In this document: piece after piece, positions 1-13,300 of the stretch | Layout of the letters: each line of letters opens with the position of its first letter | Position numbering within the stretch: position 1 is the stretch's first letter | NCBI RefSeq assembly: GCF_018812025.1 | Contig: NC_063061.1 | Span: 2,674,501 to 2,738,500 of the forward strand | Direction: 5' to 3' | DNA from: Megalobrama amblycephala | Taxonomy: Eukaryota > Chordata > Actinopteri > Cypriniformes > Xenocyprididae | DNA length: 64,000 bases | The notes under the pieces: model-generated | Database searches by the model: none | What the model saw: the letters and a program-made list of their open reading frames with translations, nothing else | What the model was told of the DNA's origin: nothing | Position numbers and translations under genes: made by a program

Positions 1-305
1 CCCCTCCTTCTGAAAAGCACAATGTGCTCTGATTGGTCGGCTGGAGCAGCGTGTTGTGATTGGTGTTTGGGAGATGTCCCGCCCCTTACCATAACCGCCA
101 GTTTCAACACACTACTAACTAACTCAACCAGGCCCCGCCCCTTTATTCTGCTCATGAATTATTTAAATGAGGAATATTGTGAAGAAAACTAAAAGATGGA
201 GTTCAGAAACACTGATATAGAGAATAATATAGGTTTTTCATGCTCAAACACCAACAATACACACTAAAGAAAGATCAATATGTACAAAACCATAACAGGT
301 CCTCT
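1..305. repeat. Truncated copy of a TTAA-type interspersed element
   Basis: CTCCTTC..., TGTTGTGATT and CCTTACCATAAC occur in the same order and spacing as in the element at 35843-36524, and a degraded GGTCC end is near 299. The copy runs off the left edge of the window. Confidence 0.55.
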
Positions 306-2004
306 AATGTTTTTTGAGGCTGTTGCTAAACAGGTTGATTCTGTTGTTTGACTGTAAGATATTAAAGTGCATCTTATCTGGTCTTCAGCTCTTGCTAAAG
401 CACTGGGAATCTGACAGAGAATCACAAAGACATTTTTCTGCCGTCATCTTCAGCAAGGCTTGCAGAAACAGAGCCGTGCATGTCATCTACTGCCACAGAG
501 TTCAAAGTGCACAGGAACAATGGAGGGTAATTAAAAGCTTAGGAGAATATGAGCTTGTAGCTTGTCATCTGAGTGATGGAGTCAAAAGCAACTGCTGAAT
601 GTATATAGTCTGAAAGTCTGTGGTGATTAATGCACATTTATAATGGCTCAAATACACTTGAATATCTATGACTGCTGAACATTTAAAGTTCCTTTAAAAA
701 GTACTTCCCCTTTACTGTATAAGGAGAAATGAACAGTAATGCACACTTTTTCCAGCCTTCAAACTTCTTTGAGCCCGTCTAATCATTGTCTGTCGAACAC
801 AACTGAAGCGATGTCTAGACTGAGCGGCTACTATCTATAATCCCAGCGATATCCAGCAGAATCAATCTGAAACCTGAGATGACGCTACAGTTCTCAGGTT
901 GTCTTGGGCTTCATGGATTACTGTCACAATGGCGTCTGATCCCTGCGCAGCTACACAAAACGCTGGAGACGCACTGATGTTTTGTGTAATGGCGATGTGA
1001 CCAACTTAAACGTTATTTGTGTTGTGTAAAAACAGCAACGCTCTTTTACCTTTCTAGTGGAGATCCGTTCAGATTAAGATGCAGTTGTCTGTAACACTTC
1101 TTCTCCTTCCTCTGAACTATACCTTACTTATGTTTTCATGGATCAGTCATTCTTGCTGCACAGATGAAGATCACAGGTGATAAAGTGTGATAAAGTTTGT
1201 TTTAGGACCGAAACATGAGAGAACGGTGGAGTTTGATTCCAGTAAATCCAGCCCAGATTAGAGAATCTCCAAAAGCTGTTGGTTTGTTAGAGGAAAAGTG
1301 CAACTTAAAAAAGCATATTTTAGCATAAGTTTTATCCTAATTTAGAAGAAATTCAGTCTTTATTTGTCCTCAGAAATGAACACATTTATTCTCTGCTTGC
1401 TTCCTAATCCATTTGTCTAATATGTTGTCTCATTGATAAATTGCTTTGTTGACAGGTTGCTTAAAAGCATCTATTAAATGCATAAATGTAAATGGAACAT
1501 TACATGCCAACATGTTCACCAGTTTGAAAATGATCTAAAATGATTGAATTTCTGTGCAAATCAGTGCAGTATGCAAGTTGTCTAATTCTTCTAATGGTTT
1601 TGCATGCATGTTTTTTCTTCAGGGCTATAAAATGATGTTTTTTCTTAGCATGTTGAGTGTGTAATACGGCCGTCTGGTGTGTCCTGTGCATCTCTATGAA
1701 CCAGCATCATCAGTCAAAGATAATCTATCTAATGCCGTTTCAAAGCTTGAGCGCAGTGAGAGGAGACAGAGGGGAATTACACTGTATTTAATAATCAACA
1801 CGGCCTACAGTACCAGTGCTTCTGTGTGTTACTCTCCGGCTGTTAGTTTTGTGTTAACTTGGTTTGTTTGTTTGTTTTTTGCTTGTTAACTCAGAGCAGA
1901 GATTCTGAGCAGGACTGGAGTATTATGAAGAAATGAAGATTTGGACGTCTGTTTTTTGAATGTGCTACGGTACATGCATTCTTCTCTGTCATTTCCCCCT
2001 CTAC
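306..2004. other. Non-coding, nothing recognised
   Basis: AT-rich unique-looking DNA. Short ORFs here show no protein-like composition or splice context. Confidence 0.5.
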
Positions 2005-2632
2005 ACACTAAATAAATGCTGGGTTAAAAGCAACCCAAGTTGGGTTAAATATGAACAAACCCAGTGGTTGGGTTAAATGTTTGCCCAACGTGCTGGATAG
2101 TTTTATTCAACTCAACTATTGTTTAAAAATTACTATATGGCTGTTAGAAATTATAAATCATATAATAATCAATAATAATCAAAAAGTGAACATTGATTAA
2201 TAAGCAATTTAATAAATGTTTATTATTATTCATTAAACTTAAACTAAATGGTTTCCACATTTATTAAATATATTAACAAATGTTAATGGTAACACTTTAC
2301 AATAAGGTTCATTAGTTAACATTAATTAACTACATTAGTTAACAGGAACTAATAATAATCTTTTTTAATGTTAATTTCAACATTTACTAATACATTATTA
2401 AAATCTTGTTAACATTAATGCACTGTGAACTAACATGAACAAACAATGAACAGCTGTATTTTCATTAATTAACGTTAATGAAGATTAGTAAATACAAATG
2501 TATTGCTCATGGTTATTTCATGTTAGTTAATATATTAACTCATGTTTAACTAATGATCCTTATTGTTAAACATTTTCGATTTTGGGTTTATTTAAGCCAG
2601 CAATACAGTCATTTCTAATAGTTGAGTTTAGG
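2005..2632. repeat. CTGGGTT-type MITE, interrupted
   Basis: GCTGGGTTAAAAGCAACCC and the following 270 bases match the intact copy in pitx1 intron 2 (53454-53898) in order. The matching right arm resumes after 2571. The right end is truncated near 2632. Confidence 0.75.
2288..2571. repeat. TTACAATAAGGTTCATTAG-type palindromic MITE, nested
   Basis: Begins GGTAACACTTTACAATAAGG and ends near CCTTATTGTTAAAC. It splits the CTGGGTT element. Other copies are at 9822-10343, 9345-9607 and 29878-30085. Confidence 0.8.
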
Positions 2633-4730
2633 GCTGGGACAATACTATCAGTGCATCGTGATCCATGGATCGTTTCTGATATTTTCCAAATGCAGATCGA
2701 TTCTGAGCTTAGTTTTTAACAGATTTGTTAACAGCATGCTCAAATGCTCATGAAGAAGAGCGCTCGTGCATTCTGCTGTATCTGAGGGCGTATTTGCAGC
2801 TCATAATGCTTTTATGACGTGAGATTGATGTACTGTGAACACCACTGTAATTCAATTTAACCTTTTCAAACTTTATGAATGATTATTATCATATTATTAT
2901 TATTTTTTACTGAAAGTCAAGCTTAACATTAACATTCAACCCTGAAATATTTGCAATCGAAACATTTTTTAAAGAGAAATGTAATGTAGCTATTATATCA
3001 CAACATATTATAATATCATATATGTATGGAAGCTTGCTTAGCCTAGGTGATTGCGACTTTGTGATTTTAAGATATAAACTCAAATGAAAAAAGTCAGAAT
3101 TATGAGATAAAAAGTACCTTGATTGGGTTGAATTAATGTAGTGCTTTATTTATTATTTTTTTATTATAGAATTTATTACCTATTAGGATTCTATAATAAA
3201 GGCAGTTTGGGCCTATTCTGGGAAAATGTGATTTTTTGACAGCCTTCTCTTTCTTGTTTAAAGATGTATGTATGGGCTCTGACAGCAATAACCTTTAATG
3301 AAACTCCTTTCTGATTTGGCCTCGACTGTTTGCTGTAATTGAATCATGTTCTGCTGGCGTCTCTGTTCTGCTTTATGACTCTATGACTGAAATGCTGGCA
3401 ATGTTTGTTTTTCAATCAATGATGAATTTAATTGAACTTAAAAATGACAATCCAGTCCATCTAAATGCATCCGCAGTCACACTAACAGCATTTGACTGGA
3501 AATGAAGGTTCAGCGTGTGAGAGGAACACAGATGGAGGAAGGAACGAGGTCAAACACATATTCTGGAGTTCAGCGGGCTGCGCCGCCTCCTCTTCAGCGC
3601 ATAAATCTCCAGCGAGCTCCGGTACGGAAACGTGTTCCTCTACTGCCGTCCAGAGCAGCACAAGAGCCCAGTGTGTGAAAGAACAGAAGATGAAGGATTC
3701 AGATGAAAGATTTCAGTCGAAGAGTGCGAGGTTCAGTCTTGTGTTACGACACTGTCAGTCTGAACTGCTGTCGATCAGTCATTTCTGCAACACAAATGAA
3801 CAATAATTTTTTTGTGAAGCTCTACATTTTCAGGTGTCCCTGCTATTACTGTTAGTTCTTTACCTTTATGAACACGCAGTAATGGAGAGCAGGCCTGAGT
3901 TCAGCCTGTAAAACTGCACAGAGTCTCACTATAATAACACTGATCAGACACAAATGTGCGCTCGCTAATCAAGGGCATTAAACAAAGAGTCGAGAGTCGA
4001 TCGAATCAGGCCGCAATCACGGACCGGCATGTGTAGCTGGAAATGATATTGTGTGTGATTAATGCTCGATTTCACTCGATATGTCCTGCAGTAATCCACA
4101 ATAGTTAATGGATTAGTGAGTCCAGCTGCTCTGAATTGTGGCGTCTTGAGTTTCCTAGTTAAGGTTGATTCTCTCAATGATCGTCTTTAAGAGATCTGTT
4201 TCATTCTCCACCTCTTCAGTTTGATTGAGCCGCTGCAATCACAAGATGCACAACACCGTTGAGTTTGTATTGAGAACACGTGTTTGAGGCCTTCGTGTTC
4301 ACTGATAACTGAAGCTGTTCATATGTGTGCTGTGGGTCAGGCGGAGGGATGAGGACGGGTCGAGGGTTTACTGTGAAGAACCCGTCTCGCTCGCTCAGAA
4401 ACATTTCATATTGAGAATGTGCTTGAATATTGATGAACATTTCAGTGAATTAGCTTATTTAACACATCAGTGTTTAAAGGCTTTTATAAAGCTCATGTTT
4501 TTAAGGGTTTGCTTAGAATAGCAATATCTTACACAGAATAGATGATGTTTTTGTGCTCCTTTAGGGGAGGATTTTATCATCTATTGGAGGATCAAACGCA
4601 CCCGATTTTAAATAGTGTCAGTTTTGCATTAATTATTTTTGGAACACCTTTGGAACAATATTGTCACAGTTAAACTATTCGCACAGAGAATAAATCTATC
4701 TAATGTATGCTTTTTAGAAATATGGTGTAA
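2633..4730. other. Non-coding; a short dispersed repeat and unique DNA
   Basis: A GGGCTGGGACAATACTAT-type fish repeat fragment covers about 2629-2720. The rest has no recognisable gene. 3960-4290 is unique-looking DNA with bicoid-type sites. Confidence 0.4.
3960..4290. promoter_or_regulatory. Candidate non-coding regulatory stretch with an inverted pair of TAATCC sites
   Basis: TAATCC at 4092-4097 and its inverse GGATTA at 4110-4115 flank a TTAAT core. The surrounding sequence is compositionally balanced and repeat-free. TAATCC is the consensus for Lys50 homeodomains such as Pitx1, so autoregulation is possible. This is judged by eye only. Confidence 0.25.
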
Positions 4731-5103
4731 GTACGTTTTGCTAATGTTCCTATTAGGTTATGAAAATATTATTTCTGAATGTTCTCTGAAAGATCTAAAT
4801 GTGTTAAAATGTTTTTTTTCTTGGTTATTCGAACGTTAAGGGAACATTTAATTTCATCATTCTTGAACGTTACTTTTGAAGGTTCTCTGAATGTTCTGAA
4901 ACATTTAAAAAACGTTAAACGAACGTCCAACTAAAACATTTCAGAATAAAAAAAGGTTCCATGAACGATGTATAAATAATGTTTTGTGCTAACGTTTAGA
5001 GAACATTATTAAAGACCAGATAACTTTGAATGAACGTTCTATTAACGTTACTGGAAGAATGTTTGTTCATAACTTTGAGAGAACGTTCCCTGTTCGTTGG
5101 GCA
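4731..5103 (+). repeat. AACGTTC-rich interspersed repeat, copy 1
   Basis: Many AACGTT/GAACGTTC motifs with the ordered landmarks ACTAAAACATTTCAGAA, CTATTAACGTTACTGGAAGAA and GAGAACGTTCCCTGTTCG. The same landmarks recur in four other places in the window. Confidence 0.75.
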
Positions 5104-5330
5104 CTTAAAAAACAATCAAGAAGGGCATTTTGCACAAATTCCAGCTGTGATTTTACAAGCAAAATGGTCAAAAAAGAGAGTTTAATTAAAGCCATAAAAA
5201 CCCTGTATGGAGCTTTTAAATTTCTTTTTGCCCAATAAATGAATTATTCTGAAACAGACGCATCTCAGATAAAGTGAGCGTTTGTCTGAAATAACAGTCC
5301 TGTTTGCCTTGAAGTGCCCTGTTTTCACTC

Positions 5331-5784
5331 TGAAGATTAGTTCACATCAGAATTAAAATGTCCTGATAATTTACTCTCCTCCATGTCATCCAAGATGTTC
5401 ATGTCTTCCTTTCTTCAGTGGAAAAGAAATGAAGGTTTTTGAGGAAAACATTCCAGGATTTTTCTCCATATAGTGGACTTCACTGGGGTTCAACGGGTTG
5501 AAGGTCCAAATGTCAGTTTCAGTGCAGCTTCAAAGAGCTCTACATGATCCCAGACGAGGAATAAGAGTCTTATCTAGAGAAACCATCGGACATTTTCTAA
5601 AAAAAATAAACATTATATACTTTTTAACCACAAATGCTCATCTTGCACTGCTCTGTGATGCTCCACGCATGACGTAATCACGTTGGAAAGGTCACTGAAG
5701 AAAGAAAGACATGAACATCTTGGATGACATTGGTGTGAGTAAATTATCAGGAAATTTTAATTCTGAAGTGAACTAATCCTTTAA
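5331..5784. repeat. Foldback element with ATTAGTTCAC ends
   Basis: Left GATTAGTTCAC and right GTGAACTAATCCTTTAA are inverted. Inner arms also pair (CATCCAAGATGTTCATG against CATGAACATCTTGGATG). TTAA closes the right end at 5781-5784. Confidence 0.8.
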
Positions 5785-6564
5785 AGCACCACAAGTGTGT
5801 TTCTTTAAGTTCAAGTGAATATTAATCAAATGAAATGAATATAAATAAAGGTCAGTGTAAACCAAAAAAGCTTACAGAAGCATGTAAATGATGAAAAGCA
5901 CGGTTTAAACTGAAGGTGTTCTGCAGAGATGGTTTAAGCCGAGACTGTCCAGAAAAAGCTTCTGTTGGAAGGCCATGATTTAATCATTTAAAAACAATAC
6001 ACTTCTTTTTCCATTGGTTGTTGCTGATGAACACATGGAAAGTGGGACACTTTCTGAACATTGATTATAGGAGGGTTTTTTAGATATGAATAAAGTATTG
6101 ATCCAAATGGCTCAATGCCATAGCTAATGAGCTCCACTTCACTATACAGATAGAAAGGAAGAAGTCATAGATATAAAAGCTGAAGTGTTTCTCTCTGTGG
6201 GTGGGAAGACAGACGCTGGTGTGAAGTGTTGGTCTGCTTTGATGTGCTCCTAATATGGTTTGAGATGGAGATGTTGTGTCCGTTTCTGCAGACGCTGTCC
6301 AGAGCCGTGAAGCTCGTATAAACAGCGTCGAGCCGCACGTCGTTACGCTGCTAAAAGCCTCTTAACTCCAGATCAATGTGATCAGAACAGAGCGCCATTC
6401 ACTTTTTAACAGACTAATGCTGATTTATATTTAACAAATGCTTAAATATAAAAATTTGAAATCCTTCAAAAAAAAAAAAAAACCATTTTCAAATGGTTTT
6501 GAAAACTTATATAAGAAAAGTTTTATTTTAATGACTTACAGTTGAGTGAGAAGTAATATTTTCC
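5785..6564. other. Non-coding, nothing recognised
   Basis: Unique-looking AT-rich DNA with an A run at about 6469-6482. Confidence 0.4.
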
Positions 6565-6880
6565 TCACACCTTACAACACAAATATGTTCTGAGAATGTT
6601 TTACTAACGTTATTTCTGAATGTTCAAAACGTTTAAAAAAAATTTTTCTAGGTTATGTGAACGTTAAGGGAACATTCCATTTTAGAATTCTTCAAACGTT
6701 ATGGGAATGTTACTTTTGAATGTTCTCTGAAACAAGTAGTAACATTTAAAAACCATTAGACATCCATCCTACTAAAACATTTCAGAAAAAACGACATATA
6801 AATGATGTTAACACCAGATAACGTTCTATTAACATTACTGGAATAATGTTTCTTCATATCTTTGAGAGAACCTTCCCTGT
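6565..6880 (+). repeat. AACGTTC-rich interspersed repeat, copy 2
   Basis: Same landmark order as copy 1 (ACTAAAACATTTCAGAAA, CTATTAACATTACTGGAA, GAGAGAACCTTCCCTGT), same orientation. Confidence 0.75.
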
Positions 6881-8963
6881 CAGTCACTGGGTTAGTCATT
6901 ATTTCAGAAAAATATAATATAGTATTAATTTATAAATATCAAGTTTTTTGGGAGATGTGGAATTATACAATCTGGACTAATCTTGTCTCGTTCCACAGAA
7001 AGAAATGATCTGCTGGTTTAGAGACTCGTTCACCTGGACACGATCCCATCTTTACCTGTTTTACGCTTGATTCTGCGATTATTAAATATGATTTGGCAAG
7101 TGTTTCAAATGTATAATAAGCTGTTTTGTTAACCATTTTAATAAAAGAACTCTAGAAGAAAAGGCTCTAAATTCCATCAGATATGGAACCTTTTAAGGGT
7201 TTCCATCATTTTATGGATTTAGTTTTAATTCATTTTAAATTTAATTTTATGAAATAAGCAGCTTGTAAACATACTTTATCACAAGAAAAAAAAAATAATA
7301 ATCATTAAATATGAAAGTAATATACAATCATTTCTCCTTATCTAGAACCGTTTAGGCATAAAGAGTTCTTTAAAGTTGAGTCTTTATTATAAGAGTGTAA
7401 TAATAATAAATGCCACAATGATATATTTAATGTTTTTTCCCTTCTAATGAATCTCATTATGATATCGAGATGGTTGTATCACCCTGACATCTTATACTTC
7501 ACGCCCCGAGATAATATCCACATGAATGTGAATTCGAATGTTGATATATCTGACTTAAATAAGTAGAATAAGAGTGACGTGAGGTCAGCGCTGAGATGGA
7601 GTGTGTGGCTTCAGTCGGGCCCCTTTATAACTCGCTGCGTTTGCGGCCCTAATGCATTCACCTCGACCCCGGCCGTGTAAATCACGCCGCCGCCTCAGAT
7701 CTGCTGTGCCGTGTTTGGAGAGTGAATACTTCAGAGAGAGAGACGTCCGTCCTGCTCCTGCTGTCATGATGCTTTCGCAGTAATATATGTTGGAAATATT
7801 CTCTTCAAATGTGTGTTAGTGGGCAAACTGTTTTTGATGCCAGTGTAGACTCTGACGACCAACAGGTGGCGACAGCTGGCTTGTTTTTTCCTCACATGTT
7901 GTTTGTCTGAAACTCTTACCATATTCATAAAGGACCTGTGAATCAATGAATAAATGAATGAAGGGCTTACAAAATCCAGCTTTAACAGAATCTGTGCAGA
8001 GAGGACATCGTTCAGGTCTTATTCACATTGTGTTTGCATGAATTTGAAAGGAAGCATTGTATAATAAAGCAAGAAAATCCTGCAGATAGTTTGGTTGCCC
8101 TTTATTTTACAGTACATGCACTTACCTGAAGCACTGGGTAATATAAGGTAACTACATTTAGGTTTAAAAGTTGATTCAGGGTTACTTTAATAAGTACAGG
8201 AGTGTAAAATAAAGTGCTACCAATGTTTTCATAACTGGATATTTGAAAGCACAGTGTTTCTGCCCAAGTATCGTACAAATGCGATTGGTTTCCCAACACC
8301 TGTATCTGTGTTTCCTCAGCCGAGAGCAATAGCCGCGGTTCAGCCCAAACACACACCTAATCCCAGGCCACAGTTTATAACTCACACCAGCGCTTAAAAA
8401 TAGAAGGAGCAGAGGTCAGATCTACACAGGGATTTAGAGTCTTATTATAATCGCAAAATGGAGAGCAGCTTTGAGGAATTGCAGAGGCTGAGAAACTCAG
8501 TGAAGTTCCCGGTTAGGACGGGTTCACCGTCAGATCAGAACGGGTCGACTCACGCTGATCTGCTGTGTGATGGCTTTAAGAGAACTTCATTCAGAACTCA
8601 AATCTGCCGTTTGAATGAACAAATGCACAAAACAGATGTGTTCACTTTTACCTCGATTACAGAACAAAGCAGTTTCACAGCGTATAAATCCTTTTATTTA
8701 AATGAGTATTTACTTAATCACAGTACATTTTGAGTAGTTATAGTGGAGAGCTGGAAGTGTTGTTTAGGGTTTTAACAGTTTTTGTTCTGTCAATCCTTGA
8801 TATTTTCCCATCTAGTCTCCTCAGGAGGGAGCTGGACTTCAGTTTTTAGCCCATGGAAATTCATTTTAGATTTCCATTGATGTTTACGAGTCTTGCAACA
8901 CTGTTTATCTTACACTATCAACATCGGTTTTTGTATGTTAGCACAGTATATATTAAAAACATT
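6881..8963. other. Non-coding; 7590-7760 stands out as GC-balanced
   Basis: Mostly AT-rich. 7590-7760 is CpG-containing, repeat-free and resembles conserved non-coding DNA, but I cannot align it. No coding exon is visible. Confidence 0.3.
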
Positions 8964-9281
8964 GGTTTATTTTACAGTGTCATTGTTACACTTTAGTTAC
9001 TAGAATTACATGTAACTGACACTAACCCAAACCCTAAACCTGTAGTTAATTAATGTTACTCGATAATTACATGTATAATTACACTGTAATAACCTTAAAA
9101 TAATTAGGGTTACACTTTATTTTAAGGTGTCTTTGTTACACTGTAATTATAGATTTAAGTACTGAGTAATATTAAATATTAAACTACATACTATAGGTTT
9201 AGGGTTTGGGTTAGTGTCAGTTGCATGTAATTATAGCAACTAACGTGTAACAATGACACTGTAAAATAAAGTGTAACCAAA
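8964..9281. repeat. Inverted pair of ACAGTGTCATTGTTAC-type MITEs
   Basis: TTTTACAGTGTCATTGTTAC near 8970 is mirrored by GTAACAATGACACTGTAAAA near 9250. The central part carries a second end, GGTTACACTTTATTTTAAGG at 9108. The arrangement reads as two related copies, head to head, or one copy with internal duplication. Confidence 0.7.
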
Positions 9282-9344
9282 ATAATACTTTATTTACACC
9301 ACTTCAGAAATAATAACATCAATAATACAGTAAAATCTGTTTGT

Positions 9345-9607
9345 TAGCATTAGTACTAACAATGAACAATACTTCTACAGCGTTTATTAATCTCAGTTTA
9401 ATGTTAATTTCAACATTTACTAATACGTTATTAAAATCAAAAGTTGTATCTAATATTGGTGAATGCATAAATATGAGCAAACAATGAACAACTAGATTTT
9501 TATTAACTAACATTAACATAATAAATGTGTTAAAAATATATTATATTGTTTATGTTCACTAATGCATTAACTAATGCTAACAAATGAGACCTTTGTAACG
9601 TGTTACC
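9345..9607. repeat. TTACAATAAGG-type MITE, partial copy
   Basis: Shares CAATACTTCTACAGCGTTTA and TTAATTTCAACATTTACTAA with the other copies and ends near GTAACGTGTTACC. Confidence 0.7.
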
Positions 9608-9821
9608 AAAAGCTTTTCTTGTATCTGTTGTTGAGTTGTTGTTGTTATTATTATTAATAGTATTTGGTAAACACAGCGGATGATAATGATTGGTGACCAT
9701 TGATCATGTGATCAGACAGTGATGAAGAGAACATGGTTGGTGAAAGATCATCCACCGGTGTCACTATTGAGAAAAATGCAGGTTATTTCATAACACTAGT
9801 TTTGATTGATTTTTTACAATA

Positions 9822-10343
9822 ACACTTTACAATAAAGGCTCATTAGTTAACTACATTAGTTATCATGAACTAATAATGAACTTTTTAATGAATGAGCATT
9901 TATTAATCTTTGTTAATATTAACTTCAACATTTACTAATACATTACTAAAATCTTGGGTAACGCTTTATTTTACAGTGTCATTGTTACATATGTTACATG
10001 TGGTTACTATAGTAATAACTATAAATCATGCATAATTATATGAAACTAACCCTAATGCAAACCCTAATCCTAACCCTATAGTAAGTACATTAATATTACT
10101 CAGTACTTAAATGTATAATTACAGTGTAACAAAGACACCTTAAAATAAAGTGTAACCAAATCTTGTTAACATTAATGCACTGTGAACTAACATGAACAAA
10201 CAATGAACAACTGTATTTTCATTAACTAACATTAACGAAGATTAGTAAATACAGTAACAAATGTATTGCGCATGGTTAGTTCATGTTAGTTAATACATTA
10301 ACTAATGTTTAACTAATGAACCTTATTGTAAAGTGTTACCATT
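9822..10343. repeat. TTACAATAAGG-type MITE, interrupted
   Basis: Begins TAACACTTTACAATAAAGG and ends AACCTTATTGTAAAGTGTTACC (inverted). It is split between 9956 and 10162 by another MITE. Confidence 0.85.
9957..10161. repeat. ACAGTGTCATTGTTAC-type MITE nested inside the previous one
   Basis: Starts GGTAACGCTTTATTTTACAG and ends CCTTAAAATAAAGTGTAACC. It is flanked on both sides by AAATCTTG(G/T), a probable 8-bp target duplication from the host MITE. Confidence 0.8.
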
Positions 10344-13300
10344 TTTTCTTTTGTATTTTTTTGTTTCAGAGAAAACACTCCTTATGGCTTCAGTAGCCGT
10401 TAAACTGACATTCTGTTGTTGCAAAAGTAGTAAAAGTTGGTCATGTTTTTGTACATGCATACTTGCATAGTAATCAGAATTAATTTCAGAAATGTTTGGG
10501 TACACCATGCATGCTTTGTTCCGGCACAGACATTTGTCATGTAATGAGATCCAGACGTGAAGCCTAAAGAAACGAAGACAAACTAAACTAAAGGAGAGTT
10601 TGGCGAGGGTGTATCACATACTATACAATCAGAGTATTAGCTTTTAAACATCCAGTAGATAACAATGTAAAATACATAATATACATAAGTAAATACAACA
10701 CTTTATTGTATGTTTGAATATGTATTAAATGTAGAGGAGAGAATAATCAATGATAAACACAGCTGAAGCAATAGAGTTTAACTGATCTAACTGAACTGAA
10801 CTGTAAACTGATCTAAAGTTTGTGCATTAAATTTATTAACATTAATGTTTTACAACAGCGGTGTGTTTTGAAATGCATGTATAAATGTAATCTTAAATGG
10901 GTTACTGTGATATTTATACCTTTTTCTCACTGAAACCCTCAAATTGTTAGTTGCATTCAAACACAAATGTAGACTAATTAAACAAAATAAAAAAGTTAAT
11001 ATAGAGAATTATTTCTTTGTACATGAAAGAGTAATAAACACATGCAATACAATAAAGAAACAAATGTAACAAGTACACTAAAAATGTACACTATTTCTGC
11101 TTAAAAATCGAAGCTCATTTGCTGCCATAAATTTTTTTTTATGTAAAATCAACTTGGTTGTACAAAATTACAGTAAACTGACTTTAAAAATTGAGTTGAA
11201 TCTTGTATAACTTGTATAAAAAATTTGCTTAAATTATTTTGATGAGTTAAAGTAATGTAAATTAAAGTAACGTAAAGTAATATGTACTAAGAATGTGTCT
11301 TATAAATCAGGGTTAGAAATATAACAAGTAAAGACTTGTGTGTTTGGTATTTAAAAAAGTTTAAAAGTTTAAAAGGTCTATATGTAGAATTCAGAAACTT
11401 GTTATTAGCGACACCAGTGGCCATTAAGTGAACTGCAGCAGCAACTTACTGCTCGAAGCGTACAAGAGACTGAACGTGATTCAGTGCTCCGATATACTTG
11501 AGAAGTTACTCGATATACTGTTATATAATATATACTATTAATGAACACCCGATTCATGCATAAAGAATTCTTACGTACAGCCCCTTCAAGAGAACAAATG
11601 AAAACTGGGCTTCAGCAAACGCTGTCTAAAGCCTCCAGCTCATCAGACATTAGAAAGTGCAATTCACCTCCAATATTCAGATTAGTGATCGACACACGTT
11701 TTCCAATGGTTGATTCCTGAATATGTGCTTTCATTCCTGCTGCAGGAAGTGTGAGGGTCAGTGTCAGCCTTCACACTGAAGCAAAGGCATTTTCAGCTGT
11801 TTATTCTCACTAATAACCGCTATACGCTCATGCTGATGCTCACTGATGTTCGCCACAGCTAATGTGTCGAGCTCAGCCGAGTCAGGAAAGAGCTTAACAC
11901 CTACTGAGAGAGAAATGTGTCCAATCTACCTTCACCAACACTAATTTAACTAATGCCTGAATGTGGAAGGGCAAACAATTAGACAAAGTACCAGATCAAT
12001 TATGTATAATCTGGAGGTGTAAAACAGGCTCAGTTCAATTAGTGGTCAAGCTCTGCGGAAAAGACCCCGGGATTAGACGATTCCTCAAATTATTCAATCA
12101 GGGCCGTTTTATGGCAGGGTTTATATAGGAAGCCTTTATGAATGCAGTCAGTGTAAGTGCAGACCTGTTCAGATCATTACCGTATGACAGTCTCAGACTA
12201 ATGTTGTTTCAGGCACATCGGAGATGATTAAAACAAAATATACAACTATGATTATTGAAAACACCTGTAGCCTGACATTGTGCAGCATATTTGGGTTTTG
12301 CCGTTGTGATATACAACGTTAAATTTATTTTAAAGTCGGCATGACACTGAAATTGCACGCCTTTTTCTCGCTATTGTGCCGTATATCTGAGTGAATCATC
12401 TTCGGGACAAGAACAAATGTGGGGCGGGGCTTGATTTTGATTGGTTGTGGTTTGCTATAGAGGGTGTGCCTATGATGTCACAGTAGGCGGAGTCGCTGTG
12501 GCCACACCCACTGAGTGGCAGCTTGAATGCTGCAAATAACACAAAACACATCTAAAATGGGAAAGAGTTTTGCTGTCACCTGTACAAAGAGATTCAACCA
12601 GAAACCAGAGCTATCTTTTACAGACTGCAGAAAGCTATAGAAAAGAGAAATAAATGGATCAATGCAATTCTCAGAAACAACTGGAATCCAGGCAGCAAAA
12701 CACAGATTTGCAGTTACTGTTTTGCGTTAGATATGATGAATTTTAGGGTCAATTCATACCCTAGTTATATACTGTATTGACTACTCGTCAATTAAATATT
12801 TACCATCTTATGTCAGCATCTATCAAAAAACATCCATTATGATGTCTTGTGTTCTACAAAGAGGGATGTTTGGATAATGTTAGACAAACCCAGTTTTCCT
12901 TACAAAGCAAGATTAGATAGATAAATATAGGAGCACAAAAGAGTTCGTAAATAGATTCAGTTTACAGAGCTGAACTCTGACGGTAACAGCGGACAGTGAT
13001 ACAGATCACTTTAAAAGTTTCTACAACATATCATCCTCATCACTTTTAGCATCAAGTAAAATTTATTAGAGCTTCACATACACATAATTTCAGTGTATAG
13101 AAGCAGCAGCATTACAGAAACTCATAATGTCTATTATGAGTGTTTTAACAAGTTTTAGGGCTGGGCGATATGATGATATATAACACTGATATAAGTGATC
13201 ATCCGGAGTTAGATCACCTATATTGTGTTTATAGTGTTGTCTAGCAGATAAAGCGTCACAGGCTTTGCTTTATGTTTGTCCCTGGCATCAAAATCAGGTA

